Shown in pieces: positions 44,760 through 53,616 of a stretch of DNA of 64,000 nt. The translations under genes were made by a program, and so were the position numbers. Numbering within the stretch: position 1 is the first letter of the stretch; every line of letters starts with the position of its first letter. The stretch comes from an uncultured Ruminococcus sp. (GTDB lineage Bacteria; Bacillota; Clostridia; Oscillospirales; Ruminococcaceae). The notes under the pieces were generated by a model that had not been told where the DNA came from, ran no database searches, and worked only from the letters and a program-made list of their open reading frames with translations. The stretch covers positions 6,380-70,379 of the forward strand of contig ONMB01000003.1 of assembly GCA_900318825.1 (NCBI GenBank), read 5' to 3'.

Positions 44760-45845
44760 ATGTCATACAACGATACTCTTGAGGAGATCAGAAGCAAGCT
44801 CGGTGAGTCACGCGAGGAAAACGACAAGCTCCTCCGCGAGTTAGCCGGAAAATATGCTCAGGAAGGCAACGGAGAGGGCTTTGAGGCAGTAGAGCAGCTG
44901 CTTATGGAAAACCTCCCGGAGGCTACACGCAAGGAAATGATGCGTATAACCCATGTTGACGGAGTCCGCCTCGACAAGATGTATGAACAGATTAACCAGC
45001 TCATTGGCGAGAGAAAGTTTGTTGAGGCAAAGTCTCTTGCAGAGCGCCTTTACAAGAAGATCACAGTTGAGTTCAGAGAGGGCGAGAAAGCAAAGTTCGT
45101 TTCGCTGAGAAATCCCTTTGAGGACAACCTCTATCAGCGCCTTTTCAAGCCTGAAAAAACTCTTAACCGCGCTCCTTTCGACTTTGCTACATACATAACA
45201 GCCTATGCTTATATTATGACCGAAACAGGCTCTCCGCTGGACGCTATCCCGATACTCGAAAAGGCTATCGAGTTCAATCCGGTGGACTGCGGTCCTAAGT
45301 TTGAGCTCGCAGAGGTATACAAGCTGCTCAAGAACCGCAGGAGACTTGAGGAGATCACACGCGATACACTCAGAGTAGCTTCTTCGCCTGTTGCACTCTC
45401 ACGCTGCTATGCAAATATGGGATATCTGCTCACAGACGCTCAGGAATACGATGACGCAGCGGCTTTCTATACAGCAAGCGTTATGATTGCTCCAAACCCG
45501 ACTGTACCGCTTGAGATGCAGCATCTTGCAGATCTCAAGGGCTCTCCGATAATCCGTCCTGATCACGCAGAGGTCGTTGAGGTGCTCAAGAAGTACGATA
45601 TGGAGCTCGGACCTAATCAGGAGGTCGTTACGGTAGCTGCCGAGCTGGCTGCACATTATCTTCAGGAAAACGATATCCCTAATGCGGTGAACGCGCTGAA
45701 GATAACCTACAATCTGACTCTCGACGAGAATATCAAAAATCTGATAATCAAGTACGATCCGAACGCACAGAGATATGTCCGCAAGGACAACGTCAAGGAA
45801 GAGAGAAATATCACTCAGACCGTGAACGAGTCGCCTGAGGAATAA
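44760..45845 (+). CDS. TPR-repeat protein
   Basis: A 361-residue cytoplasmic protein of tetratricopeptide-like helical pairs. Examples are SPLDAIPILEKAIEFNPVDCGPKFELAEVYKLL, here split as PLDAIPILEKAIEFNP and KFELAEVYKLLKN, and LSRCYANMGYLLTDAQEYDDAA with AFYTASVMIAPN. It has no signal peptide. It starts 86 bp after the disordered repeat protein and has its own terminator; the two may act together as scaffold proteins. Function unknown. Confidence 0.8.
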   Translation: MSYNDTLEEIRSKLGESREENDKLLRELAGKYAQEGNGEGFEAVEQLLMENLPEATRKEMMRITHVDGVRLDKMYEQINQLIGERKFVEAKSLAERLYKKITVEFREGEKAKFVSLRNPFEDNLYQRLFKPEKTLNRAPFDFATYITAYAYIMTETGSPLDAIPILEKAIEFNPVDCGPKFELAEVYKLLKNRRRLEEITRDTLRVASSPVALSRCYANMGYLLTDAQEYDDAAAFYTASVMIAPNPTVPLEMQHLADLKGSPIIRPDHAEVVEVLKKYDMELGPNQEVVTVAAELAAHYLQENDIPNAVNALKITYNLTLDENIKNLIIKYDPNAQRYVRKDNVKEERNITQTVNESPEE

Positions 45846-45849
45846 AAAT

Positions 45850-45886
45850 AAAGACGGTAAGGGCATGACCTTTACCGTCTTTTTGT
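45850..45886 (+). terminator. Terminator after the TPR gene
   Basis: AAAGACGGTAA (45850-45860) pairs with TTACCGTCTTT (45872-45882), followed by TTG. It ends the long plus-strand run. Confidence 0.85.
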
Positions 45887-45896
45887 ACACAGACAA

Positions 45897-45927
45897 CAGC
45901 GCACAGGTGGGTGGGACCTGTGCGCTG
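45897..45927. repeat. 12-bp perfect inverted repeat without T-run
   Basis: CAGCGCACAGGT (45897-45908) and ACCTGTGCGCTG (45916-45927) form a strong stem with a 7-nt G-rich loop. Neither side has a T-run, so it is not a plain terminator. Confidence 0.6.
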
Positions 45928-46069
45928 CCGTCATTATAGGTGGTTTATATGAAAAGTGAGGATTTCATTATTATTGGAGGACTCTTCCGTCCTTCTATGA
46001 TAGTATTATACCTGCCTAATATGTGAAAGCTGTGATAGTTTCCGGAAACAGCTGAAAAAATCTGATGAA

Positions 46070-46099
46070 TAAAACGAAAAGGGCGGAAACTATCCGCCC
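46070..46099 (-). terminator. Terminator after nadC
   Basis: On the minus strand GGGCGGA (46099-46093) pairs with TCCGCCC (46087-46081), followed by TTTTCGTTTTAT. It is placed 13 bp after the nadC stop. Confidence 0.82.
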
Positions 46100-46111
46100 A
46101 CAGATATCGTT

Positions 46112-46951
46112 TTATTTTTTGATCCTCATTGAGATATCGAAGCATTTTACGGAGTGTGTGAGAGCACCGAGTGAGATGATATCAACGCCGGTCTCAGCGA
46201 CCTTGCGGATATTCTCAGCGGTGATATTTCCGGAAGCCTCGAGAAGAACGCGTCCGTTTGCTATCTCGACAGCCTCAGCCATTTCGTCGCAGCCCATATT
46301 GTCGAGCATGATTATCTCGACCTTGTTCTCGAGAGCCTCTTCGAGCTCGGCAAGAGTACGGACCTCGACCTCTATTTTTACGGTGTGACCGATCTTGCTT
46401 CTGAGTGCTGCAACAGCTGCTGTAATGCTGCCGTAAGCGTCAATGTGGTTGTCCTTGAGCATAGCTGCATCGGAGAGGTTGTAGCGGTGGTTTTTGCCGC
46501 CGCCGACCGTGACAGCATACTTCTGGAGCGCGCGGAGTCCGGGGAGAGTTTTTCTCGTATCGGTAACGGAAGCGCGGGTTCCGGCAACGAGCTCGACGCA
46601 CTTGTTGGTAGCAGTAGCGATACCGGACATATGCTGGAGGAGATTGAGCGCAGTACGTTCGCCCTTGAGGAGAGTGAGAGTGCTGCCTTCCATTTCAGCG
46701 ATGATGTCGCCCTTTTTGACCTTTGTGCCGTCATTCATAAGAATGTGGAAGTCAACGTTTCCGCCGGCAAGGTCGAAAACTCTCTTTGCGACCTCTATTC
46801 CGCAGACAACACCGTCTGCCTTTGCGATGTAGTAGGCGGAGCTTCTGTGATCCTCAGGAATGAGGTTATCGGCAGCCGCGTCTATGTAGTTGATGTCCTC
46901 CATAAGCGCGGTGGTGATTATATTGTCAACATAGCATTGTAATAACTTCAT
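46112..46951 (-). CDS. nadC: Nicotinate-nucleotide pyrophosphorylase (quinolinate phosphoribosyltransferase)
   Basis: Converts quinolinate and PRPP to nicotinate mononucleotide in NAD synthesis. The 279-residue protein has ALMEDINYIDAAADNLI, ERTALNLLQHMSGIAT, DTRKTLPGLRALQKYAV, GGGKNHRYNLSDAAMLKDNHI and LEASGNITAENI, all family signatures. It follows nadB by 24 bp. nadA is not in the window. Confidence 0.98.
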   Translation of the reverse strand: MKLLQCYVDNIITTALMEDINYIDAAADNLIPEDHRSSAYYIAKADGVVCGIEVAKRVFDLAGGNVDFHILMNDGTKVKKGDIIAEMEGSTLTLLKGERTALNLLQHMSGIATATNKCVELVAGTRASVTDTRKTLPGLRALQKYAVTVGGGKNHRYNLSDAAMLKDNHIDAYGSITAAVAALRSKIGHTVKIEVEVRTLAELEEALENKVEIIMLDNMGCDEMAEAVEIANGRVLLEASGNITAENIRKVAETGVDIISLGALTHSVKCFDISMRIKK

Positions 46952-46975
46952 AAGGCATTTCCTTTCGTAGAGAGG

Positions 46976-48433
46976 TCATTCTGTAACTTCGCTGAGAATT
47001 ATCGAAGCAACAGTAACTATGGATTTAGCGAGAACGTAGTCGGGATCAACGTAGTATCCGCCGTTGAGGAGATCCTCGCGGATAGTCTTGATCCTCTTGA
47101 GTCCCTCGGCAGCAGCAGGCTTGTCGGGGATAACGAAATAGCTGTTCTGCATTATCTTTCTTGTCTCGGTGCGTATGCCCTTGGGGATAGTATGAGCGCC
47201 GATGTGGGGATCGAACTGTGCTTCCTCGAAATCAGCCGGAACGCTGCCGAGCTTTGAAGCGATATGGTTTGCAGCGTGACGCGAGAATACAAGGGCTTCG
47301 AGGAGGGAATTGCTGGCGAGACGGTTGCTGCCGTGAACTCCTGTGTGCGAGCACTCGCCGCAGGCATAGAGGTTGGGGAGAGAGGTCTCGGAGTTGTTGT
47401 CAACGTCGATGCCGCCCATGAGGTAGTGCTGACAGGGATATATCGGAACAGGTTCCTTTGTGAGGTCGTAGCCCTGTTCGAGGAGATTTTTGTAGATCAT
47501 CGGGAAGCGCTTCTTGAGGAATTCGCTGTCCTTGTAGCTGATATCGAGGTAGAATTCGGTGGAATTCTGCTTCTTTGCCTCGAGGACGATAGCGTGTGAA
47601 ACGACGTCTCTGGGAGCGAGCTCGAGACGCTCGTCGTAGTTCTGCATAAAGCGTTCCTTGTGGCAGTTGAGGAGGTAAGCCCCCTCGCCGCGGACAGCCT
47701 CGGAGATGAGGAAGCACTCGCGTGTAGCCCTGTTGTTGAAGGCTGTGGGGTGGAACTGTACATAGCTGAGATTTTTGATCTTAGCGCCCATTTCGTAGGC
47801 GAATGTAATACCGTCGCCGGTAGCGATAGCTGAATTTGTTGTAAACTGGTAAACTCTGCCGATACCGCCGGTAGCGAGTATCATAAAGTGGCAGTTGCAG
47901 TTTTCATAGGAGCCGTCCTCGCTCCTGAGGAAAGCGGTGTAGCCGGTAGAGGTCTGCTTAACGCCGCACATAAGGCAGTTTTCGCGTATCTCTACGTTTT
48001 TGAGTTCCTTTACTCTTTCGAGGAGGGTGGAAGCTATCTCCTTGCCGGTGGAGTCAGCGTGGTGGAAGATACGGTGGTGGCTGTGGCCGCCCTCGAGGGT
48101 GCGGTGGTAGGAGCCGTCCGCGTTTTTATCGAAGTCAACGCCGAGCTTTATGATATGTTCGAGGTCCTGAGCAGCCTCGCTGACGAGGGTGTGGACCGCA
48201 TCGACATTGTTCTTGAAGCTGCCGGCGATGAGTGTATCGTTCTGGTGATACTGTATATTATCTGAGGGAGAGTCGTAAACGCCTGCGATACCGCCCTGAG
48301 CGAGGGAGGAGTTGCAGAGGGCGAGCTCTCTCTTGCAGATGATGAGGATATTGAGTTCTGAGGGGAGGTTTATAGCTGCATAGAGACCTGCGGCTCCGCA
48401 GCCTGCGATTATGACGTCATAGTTACGAGACAT
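46976..48433 (-). CDS. nadB: L-aspartate oxidase
   Basis: Oxidises L-aspartate to iminoaspartate, the first step of de novo NAD synthesis. The 485-residue flavoprotein has an FAD-binding N-terminus (YDVIIAGCGAAGLYAAINL), LAQGGIAGVYDSPSDN, TLEGGHSHHRIFHHADSTG, LATGGIGRVYQFTTNSAIATGDG in part, FHPTAF and GECSHTGVHGSNRLASNSL. The ATG at 48433 is chosen because AGGAT lies 9-10 nt upstream; a GTG at 48442 overlaps that site. First gene of nadB-nadC. NadA, which uses the product, must be elsewhere. Confidence 0.96.
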   Translation of the reverse strand: MSRNYDVIIAGCGAAGLYAAINLPSELNILIICKRELALCNSSLAQGGIAGVYDSPSDNIQYHQNDTLIAGSFKNNVDAVHTLVSEAAQDLEHIIKLGVDFDKNADGSYHRTLEGGHSHHRIFHHADSTGKEIASTLLERVKELKNVEIRENCLMCGVKQTSTGYTAFLRSEDGSYENCNCHFMILATGGIGRVYQFTTNSAIATGDGITFAYEMGAKIKNLSYVQFHPTAFNNRATRECFLISEAVRGEGAYLLNCHKERFMQNYDERLELAPRDVVSHAIVLEAKKQNSTEFYLDISYKDSEFLKKRFPMIYKNLLEQGYDLTKEPVPIYPCQHYLMGGIDVDNNSETSLPNLYACGECSHTGVHGSNRLASNSLLEALVFSRHAANHIASKLGSVPADFEEAQFDPHIGAHTIPKGIRTETRKIMQNSYFVIPDKPAAAEGLKRIKTIREDLLNGGYYVDPDYVLAKSIVTVASIILSEVTE

Positions 48434-48518
48434 AGACAACACATCCTTTATATAATTGCTTTATTGACCGCTGTGAAGAGTATCATCAGCGTTTGTTCAG
48501 ATGATAGTATACACAACT

Positions 48519-48547
48519 ATTATAGCATATCTTTGCAGAAATAGCAA
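48519..48547 (-). promoter_or_regulatory. Promoter for nadB-nadC
   Basis: On the minus strand TTGCTA (48547-48542) and TATAAT (48524-48519) are 17 bp apart, about 85 bp before the nadB ATG. No clear NiaR-type operator was recognised. Confidence 0.72.
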
Positions 48548-48658
48548 CAGGCGGGATAAGAATTTTCACATCATCTGTATGAAATGTCAAGAGAGCTTTG
48601 TCCTGAGCCGGTCAGAACGGCTTTGCTGAAGTTAAAACAAAAACATAAACGTGGCCTA

Positions 48659-48687
48659 TTGACAATGGTGAAGATATGTTCTATAAT
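48659..48687 (+). promoter_or_regulatory. Consensus promoter of the small sigma-like operon
   Basis: TTGACA (48659-48664) and TATAAT (48682-48687) with exactly 17 bp between, fully matching the sigma-A consensus. The rest of the 48434-48766 gap holds the nadB promoter and the SOS-type box. Confidence 0.92.
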
Positions 48688-48703
48688 ATAATCACAAGGA
48701 ATA

Positions 48704-48715
48704 GAACGTTAGTTC
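48704..48715 (+). promoter_or_regulatory. Candidate LexA (DinR) box
   Basis: GAACGTTAGTTC, that is GAAC-N4-GTTC, matches the core of the Gram-positive LexA operator. It lies 16 bp after the -10 element, around +10, where a repressor would block transcription. Confidence 0.55.
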
Positions 48716-48766
48716 GACAAGCTGCTTTCGTGCGATATTCTGACAGCAAGGGAGGTTTAAAGAAAC

Positions 48767-48898
48767 GTGAATAAGATGATAAGTGAATACATCAGAGGTC
48801 TCGGACTTGTCCGCGGACGTACAGAGAAGCTCTGCGGTCTGAGGAAACAATTCTCATCTTCAGACGGAGCAGACAGAATTGAGGAGGGTGCAGCATAG
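48767..48898 (+). CDS. Small hypothetical protein (43 residues)
   Basis: A short frame (NKMISEYIRGLGLVRGRTEK, then LCGLRKQFSSSDGADRIEEGAA) preceded by GGGAGG at 48750-48755 and starting with GTG. Its TAG overlaps the GTG of the next gene (TAGTG), which points to coupled translation and a real gene. It has no recognised domain. It is the first gene after a consensus promoter with a LexA-like box. Confidence 0.65.
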   Translation: MNKMISEYIRGLGLVRGRTEKLCGLRKQFSSSDGADRIEEGAA

Positions 48899-49194
48899 TG
48901 TCGAGACGCAGAACCTATTCCGATACATTTACAGGCAAGGCTGACGAGGGGATAAGACTCATTCTTGAGGGTAAAACCGATGAGGACAGACGTTCCCGGC
49001 TCAGGAATGTATTGTTAAAAGTGATAAATAATGAGCTTACACCGAGACAAAAGCAAATAATTATGTTATACTATTTTCAGAACAAGGATATGGTGTGTAT
49101 CGGACGCGAGCTCGGTGTGACTCCGCAGGCAGTATCAGCGGCGATGTCCCGTGCGAGACTGAGAATGTTCCGGATACTGCAATACTATATCTGA
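48898..49194 (+). CDS. Sigma-70 region 4-like DNA-binding protein
   Basis: A 98-residue protein. The C-terminal 55 residues resemble sigma factor region 4: NNELTPRQKQIIMLYYFQNK and DMVCIGRELGVTPQAVSAAMS form the helix-turn-helix that reads a -35 element. There is no region 2, so it is not a whole sigma factor; phage and conjugative-element regulators of this type exist. Its GTG overlaps the stop of the 43-residue gene. A role in an SOS-type response is inferred from the LexA-like box only. Confidence 0.78.
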   Translation: MSRRRTYSDTFTGKADEGIRLILEGKTDEDRRSRLRNVLLKVINNELTPRQKQIIMLYYFQNKDMVCIGRELGVTPQAVSAAMSRARLRMFRILQYYI

Positions 49195-49215
49195 CAGATC
49201 CCGCGAGGTAATGAT

Positions 49216-50535
49216 ATGGATACTCCTGTTATAGATTTTCTTGAAAAATACGCTTCTTCCGGACCCCTCCGGTGTCATATGCCGGGGCATAAGGGCAGAA
49301 TACTCCCATATGTTTCGGCAGCAAATGACATAACCGAGATCGCCGGAGCGGACAGTCTCTTCGACGCAGAGGGCATAATTGCTGAGAGCGAGCGGAATAT
49401 GTCCGCGCTGTACGGTTCTGCCGCAACTGTGTACTCTGCCGGCGGTTCAACACTGTGCATACAGGCTATGCTCGCCATAATGAAAAACGAGAGACGCCGC
49501 GTGTTCGCCGTCAGGAACGCTCACAGAGCGTTCCTGAATGCCGCCGCCTTGCTGGGACTTGAAGTTGACTGGCTTATGCCGGAGTACCGCGGCGGTATAC
49601 TTTCCGGGGAGCTCTCTCCGGCGGCGGCTGAAGCCGCTTTGAGCGGCTGCGGCGAACACGCTTGCCTTTACGTCACATCGCCTGATTACACCGGCAGAAT
49701 GGCGGATATACGCGGATTATCTGAGGTTTGCAGGAAGTACGATGCGAGACTGATAGTGGACAATGCTCACGGTGCGCATCTGGCATTTCTGCCGGATAAT
49801 ATGCACCCGATAGCGCTCGGGGCAGATATGTGCTGCGATTCGGCACACAAGATGCTGCCGGCACTTACGGGAGCCGCTATGTTGCACACTTCCCGTCAGG
49901 AATATGCGGAAAAGCTCAAGCCGGCAATGGGACTTTTCGGCTCAACGAGTCCGTCCTACTTGATAATGGCGTCGCTGGACGGCTGTGTGAAGTACATCGC
50001 GGAGGAGATAAGGACGGATATTGCCGCAGGTCTTGCGGAGCTCGAAGCCTTGCGCTATGAATATGCGGACAGCCTCGTTTTTGCGGAAGGCGATCCCTTT
50101 CACGTTACGATATGCGCTGCCGAGAGCGGTTACAGCGGGGTTGAGCTTGCCGGACTTCTGCGAAAAAACGGCTGTGAGTGCGAGTACGCTGATGACAGCA
50201 TAGTCATATTGCTGATGTCCCCGGCAGACAGTCCGGAGGAATTCCGCAGACTCAGGGAGATACTCGGCAGAACGCTTTCGGAAGCCCACAGAATTGCTCC
50301 GGTGAAAGCTGCTTTCAGTCAGGAGCTCCCCGTCCGTGCGATGAGCATACGCGAAGCGGTTTTCGCACCAAGCGAGGATATACCGGTCGATGAGGCGGAG
50401 GGCAGGATATGTGCAGCCGTAAGAGTACCGTGTCCGCCGGCAGTTCCGATAGCGGCGAGCGGCGAGATAATCGACCGCGGCTGTATAAATATTTTCAAAA
50501 GGTATGGTATTTTTACCGTGAATGTGGTAAAATGA
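49216..50535 (+). CDS. Orn/Lys/Arg decarboxylase family protein (YaaO-like)
   Basis: A 439-residue PLP enzyme of the aminotransferase-fold decarboxylases. It shows PLRCHMPGHKGR near the N-terminus, VYSAGGSTLCIQAML, LIVDNAHGAHLAF (PLP-binding Asp and His) and the Schiff-base Lys212 in CDSAHKMLPALTGAAML. It is shorter than E. coli lysine or arginine decarboxylases, lacking their N-terminal wing domain, and like Bacillus YaaO it lies upstream of holB and yaaT. The substrate amino acid cannot be read from the sequence. GGTAATG gives a modest ribosome site. Confidence 0.9.
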   Translation: MDTPVIDFLEKYASSGPLRCHMPGHKGRILPYVSAANDITEIAGADSLFDAEGIIAESERNMSALYGSAATVYSAGGSTLCIQAMLAIMKNERRRVFAVRNAHRAFLNAAALLGLEVDWLMPEYRGGILSGELSPAAAEAALSGCGEHACLYVTSPDYTGRMADIRGLSEVCRKYDARLIVDNAHGAHLAFLPDNMHPIALGADMCCDSAHKMLPALTGAAMLHTSRQEYAEKLKPAMGLFGSTSPSYLIMASLDGCVKYIAEEIRTDIAAGLAELEALRYEYADSLVFAEGDPFHVTICAAESGYSGVELAGLLRKNGCECEYADDSIVILLMSPADSPEEFRRLREILGRTLSEAHRIAPVKAAFSQELPVRAMSIREAVFAPSEDIPVDEAEGRICAAVRVPCPPAVPIAASGEIIDRGCINIFKRYGIFTVNVVK

Positions 50536-50577
50536 ATAAGCAGGGCTGATGCCCTATTCAGGAAAACAGGGTGAAAA

Positions 50578-51561
50578 ATGAAAAAGATATACGGTAACGA
50601 ATACGTCCTCTCAACATTGAGGAGTATGGTCCTGAGCGGAAGAACTGCCCATTCTCTGCTCCTTTACGGCGAGAAGGGCAGCGGAAAAAAGCTCATAGCT
50701 TCATATTATACGGCGCTGCTCCTGTGCGAAGCTCCGACTGAGAACGGTCCGTGCGGAGCCTGCAATTCCTGTCATCACAGCGAACGCGGTACGCACCCGG
50801 ACGTAGTTTATGTTGAACACAGCGGCAAGCTCGGCGGTTTTTCCGTAGAAACAGCAAGGAACGTCATCGCTGACGCTTTCATAAAGCCGAACAACAACAG
50901 TGGCAGAAAAGTATATATCTTCGCGGACTGCCGTAATCTCGATCCGCGTACACAGAATACGCTCCTCAAGCTCATCGAGGAACCGCCGGATTATGCTTTC
51001 TTTATCTTCACGGCGGAGTCAAAGGCGGAATTCCTGCCTACTATCATCTCTCGCTGCGTCTGCCTCGGAACAGCTGTCTGCACTCCGGAAGAAGCCGGAA
51101 ATTCGCTTTCTGAGGAGAGCTTTGCTCCGGAAGATATCAAAAAGGCAGTAGACTGCTTTCACGGCAATATAGGTATGTGCCGCGAGTATCTGCTCAATGA
51201 GAGCCTGAGGAAACAGGTCGATTTGACAAAATCCATTGCTGATAGTATAATTAAAAGAGATGAATACGCTCTCAATGCTGTGCTAAGCAGCGGCGTCAGG
51301 GAGCGCAATGACATAAGAGAGATACTTGGTATGCTCGATAAGCTCATCAGAGACGCGGCTGTTCTGAATAAGGACAGCAATGCCGGACTTATCGGCTGTT
51401 TCCGCGGCGGAGCTGTGAGCCTTTCACGGCTTCTGACAACAGGTCAGGCTGTGAGGATACACCGCAGCATTGAAAAAGCGTGGCGGGCAGTCGAAGCAAA
51501 TGTGAGCATTCCTCTTGTGACAGCAGCTCTGTGTGCTGATATCACGGAGATAACCGGCTGA
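50578..51561 (+). CDS. holB: DNA polymerase III subunit delta'
   Basis: The 327-residue clamp-loader subunit. It has an AAA+ fold with a Walker A-like GEKGSGKKLIAS, a zinc knuckle (CGACNSCHHSERGTHPD), VYIFADCRNLDPRTQNTLLKLIEEPPDY in part and the sensor region FLPTIISRCVCL. It sits between the YaaO-like decarboxylase and ricT, the order seen around yaaO-holB-yaaT in Bacillus; tmk, usually between, is absent here. Confidence 0.93.
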   Translation: MKKIYGNEYVLSTLRSMVLSGRTAHSLLLYGEKGSGKKLIASYYTALLLCEAPTENGPCGACNSCHHSERGTHPDVVYVEHSGKLGGFSVETARNVIADAFIKPNNNSGRKVYIFADCRNLDPRTQNTLLKLIEEPPDYAFFIFTAESKAEFLPTIISRCVCLGTAVCTPEEAGNSLSEESFAPEDIKKAVDCFHGNIGMCREYLLNESLRKQVDLTKSIADSIIKRDEYALNAVLSSGVRERNDIREILGMLDKLIRDAAVLNKDSNAGLIGCFRGGAVSLSRLLTTGQAVRIHRSIEKAWRAVEANVSIPLVTAALCADITEITG

Positions 51562-51607
51562 AACCGATCATACAGCGGGAGCGTTCCCGCACAGAATGGA
51601 GAATACT

Positions 51608-52474
51608 ATGAAAGAAATAGTTGGAGTACGCTTCAAGAGCGTAGGTAAGATATATTACTTCTCACCGGGAGATATAAAGGCTAACGTCGGCGATCACGCT
51701 ATCGTCGAGACCGTAAGGGGAGTGGAGTGCGGTGAGATAGTCATCGCCAACAGGCAGATAGAGGACAACCAGATCGCTTCGCCTCTCAAGCCTATCATAA
51801 GACTCGCAACTCCTGCCGATATGAAGGTCGTAGAGAAGAACAAGCTCCGTGAGAAGGACGCTTTCCGCATCTGTGAGGAGAAGATAGCTGCAAGAGGTCT
51901 CAAGATGAACCTCGTCGAGGTCGAGTGTACCTTCGACAACAACAAGCTGCTCTTCTACTTTACAGCCGAGAACCGCGTCGACTTCCGCGAGCTCGTAAAG
52001 GATCTCGCAGCAGTTTTCAGAACTCGTATCGAGCTCAGACAGATAGGTGTTCGCGACGAGGCAAAGATACTCGGCGGACTCGGTATCTGCGGACGAGAGT
52101 TCTGCTGCAAGGGCTATATGGGCGATTTCCAGCCGGTTTCCATAAAAATGGCAAAGGAACAGGGACTTTCCCTCAACCCGACAAAGATCTCCGGAACGTG
52201 CGGCAGACTTATGTGCTGTCTGAAGAACGAGCAGAACGCCTATGAGGCACTGCTGAAGATAACTCCCAAGGTCGGCGCTATCGTGGTAACTCCCGACGGC
52301 GACCGCGGAAGAGTCGAGGACGTTAACCTCATAACCGGAAAGCTCCGCGTCAAGACCGATAAGTCCGAGGTGCCGGTAACTCTCGACAGAAGCGAGGTAA
52401 AGCTGCTCAAGGACGTTGAGATCAAGGTCAACCGCGAGGAGCTCAAAGCACTGAAAAATCTCGAGGACAAGTAA
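51608..52474 (+). CDS. ricT: PSP1/RicT (YaaT) family protein
   Basis: A 288-residue PSP1-domain protein. In Bacillus RicT (YaaT) acts with RicA and RicF to assist RNase Y and sporulation or competence. Typical parts are VGVRFKSVGKIYYFSPGD, LRQIGVRDEAKILGGLGICG, FCCKGYMGDFQPVSIKMAK and ISGTCGRLMCCL, the last two holding the conserved Cys that bind an iron-sulphur cluster in the Ric complex. The ATG at 51608 follows TGGAGA; an in-frame ATG at 51596 overlaps that site. The stop overlaps the queH ATG (TAATG). Confidence 0.9.
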   Translation: MKEIVGVRFKSVGKIYYFSPGDIKANVGDHAIVETVRGVECGEIVIANRQIEDNQIASPLKPIIRLATPADMKVVEKNKLREKDAFRICEEKIAARGLKMNLVEVECTFDNNKLLFYFTAENRVDFRELVKDLAAVFRTRIELRQIGVRDEAKILGGLGICGREFCCKGYMGDFQPVSIKMAKEQGLSLNPTKISGTCGRLMCCLKNEQNAYEALLKITPKVGAIVVTPDGDRGRVEDVNLITGKLRVKTDKSEVPVTLDRSEVKLLKDVEIKVNREELKALKNLEDK

Positions 52475-53106
52475 TGCCAAAGGTAAACTACGGAAAAATG
52501 CTCGATGACAGGCTCGCCGAGCTTGAAGTCTCCGGCGAGAAGCCTTCATTACTGCTCCACGCCTGTTGTGCTCCGTGCAGCAGTCATACCCTCGAGTACC
52601 TGCACAGCCATTTCCGGATAACGCTTTATTTCTGCAATCCGAATATAGCTCCGGAGGAGGAGTTCGATTTCCGCCTGAGCGAGCTGAAACGCCTTGTTCG
52701 CGAAATGGGACTGGACATAGAGGTCATCGAGGAGGAGTACGATCCGAAGCCGTTTTTCGAGCTTGCAAAAGGGCTTGAGGACCTGCCGGAAAGGGGAGAG
52801 CGCTGTCAGCGGTGCATAGAGCTGCGCCTGATAATGTCGGCGGCAAAGGCAAAGGAGCTCGGCTGTGAGCTGTTCACCACAACACTGACTATAAGTCCGC
52901 ATAAGGACTGCCAGTTTATAAACGAGTGCGGCGCAAGGATAGCCGGTGAGAGCGGAGTGGACTACCTCTTTTCCGACTTCAAGAAGCACGAGGGCTATAA
53001 GCGCTCGATAGAGCTTTCGCGGCAGTACGGGCTCTACCGTCAGAACTACTGCGGCTGTGTTTACAGCAAGGCAAATTCACAGAAGGACAGATCAGAAAAT
53101 GGCTAA
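52474..53106 (+). CDS. queH: Epoxyqueuosine reductase QueH
   Basis: A 210-residue enzyme that converts epoxyqueuosine to queuosine in tRNA, the non-B12 alternative to QueG. The cysteines that hold its metal centres are seen as LLHACCAPCSSHTLEYL, RCQRCIELRL and NYCGCVYSK, with SPHKDCQFIN and LFSDFKKHEGYKRS also conserved. It overlaps ricT by 1 bp and the next gene by 8 bp, so the three are translationally linked. Confidence 0.92.
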   Translation: MPKVNYGKMLDDRLAELEVSGEKPSLLLHACCAPCSSHTLEYLHSHFRITLYFCNPNIAPEEEFDFRLSELKRLVREMGLDIEVIEEEYDPKPFFELAKGLEDLPERGERCQRCIELRLIMSAAKAKELGCELFTTTLTISPHKDCQFINECGARIAGESGVDYLFSDFKKHEGYKRSIELSRQYGLYRQNYCGCVYSKANSQKDRSENG

Positions 53107-53575
53107 AGAAGCAAAGACCAACGCTATGCGTTTTCTTGAAAAGAACAAGATAGACTACACCGTCCAGACCTATGAATGTGACGAATTCATCGACGGCATA
53201 CATACGGCAGAGCAGCTCGGACAGCCGCTTGATGAGACCTTCAAGACTCTCGTTGCACACGGAAAGTCCGGGGACTATTACTGTTTTCTGCTGCCCGTAG
53301 CGCTGGAGCTCGACCTGAAAAAGGCGGCGAAGAGTGTGGGTGAGAAGTCTGTGGAGCTGCTCCATGTCAAGGACATAACCAAGGTCACGGGATACGTTCG
53401 CGGCGGCTGTACGCCTATCGGTATGAAAAAGCAGTTTATGACGGTCGTGCATAAGACAGCCGAGTCGCTGGAAAAGTTCTACATAAGCGGCGGCAGGATA
53501 GGTATGCAGATACATCTTTCGCCGGCGGAGCTCGTAAAGGCTATCCGCGGCAAGTTTGAAGATATAGTGATGTAA
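53099..53575 (+). CDS. ybaK: Cys-tRNA(Pro) deacylase, YbaK/EbsC type
   Basis: A 158-residue editing protein that hydrolyses Cys from mischarged tRNA-Pro. It starts AKEAKTNAMRFLEKNKIDYTV and shows the family signature DETFKTLVAHG, the catalytic Lys within KDITKVTGYVRGGCTPIG and FYISGGRIGMQIHLSP. The ATG at 53099 follows AAGGACAG; a longer frame to 53057 lies inside queH. It is the last gene of the run. Confidence 0.93.
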   Translation: MAKEAKTNAMRFLEKNKIDYTVQTYECDEFIDGIHTAEQLGQPLDETFKTLVAHGKSGDYYCFLLPVALELDLKKAAKSVGEKSVELLHVKDITKVTGYVRGGCTPIGMKKQFMTVVHKTAESLEKFYISGGRIGMQIHLSPAELVKAIRGKFEDIVM

Positions 53576-53576
53576 A

Positions 53577-53602
53577 GGCGGATAATATCCGCCCTTTATT
53601 TA
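53577..53602 (+). terminator. Short terminator after ybaK
   Basis: GGCGGA (53577-53582) pairs with TCCGCC (53588-53593), followed by CTTTATTTAT. It is a small but plausible terminator. Confidence 0.6.
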
Positions 53603-53616
53603 TGCGTCCATATGAA

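Noticed and set aside
48898..49194. Full sigma factor
   Set aside because: Only a region 4-like part is present; region 2, needed to bind the -10 element and core polymerase, is missing.
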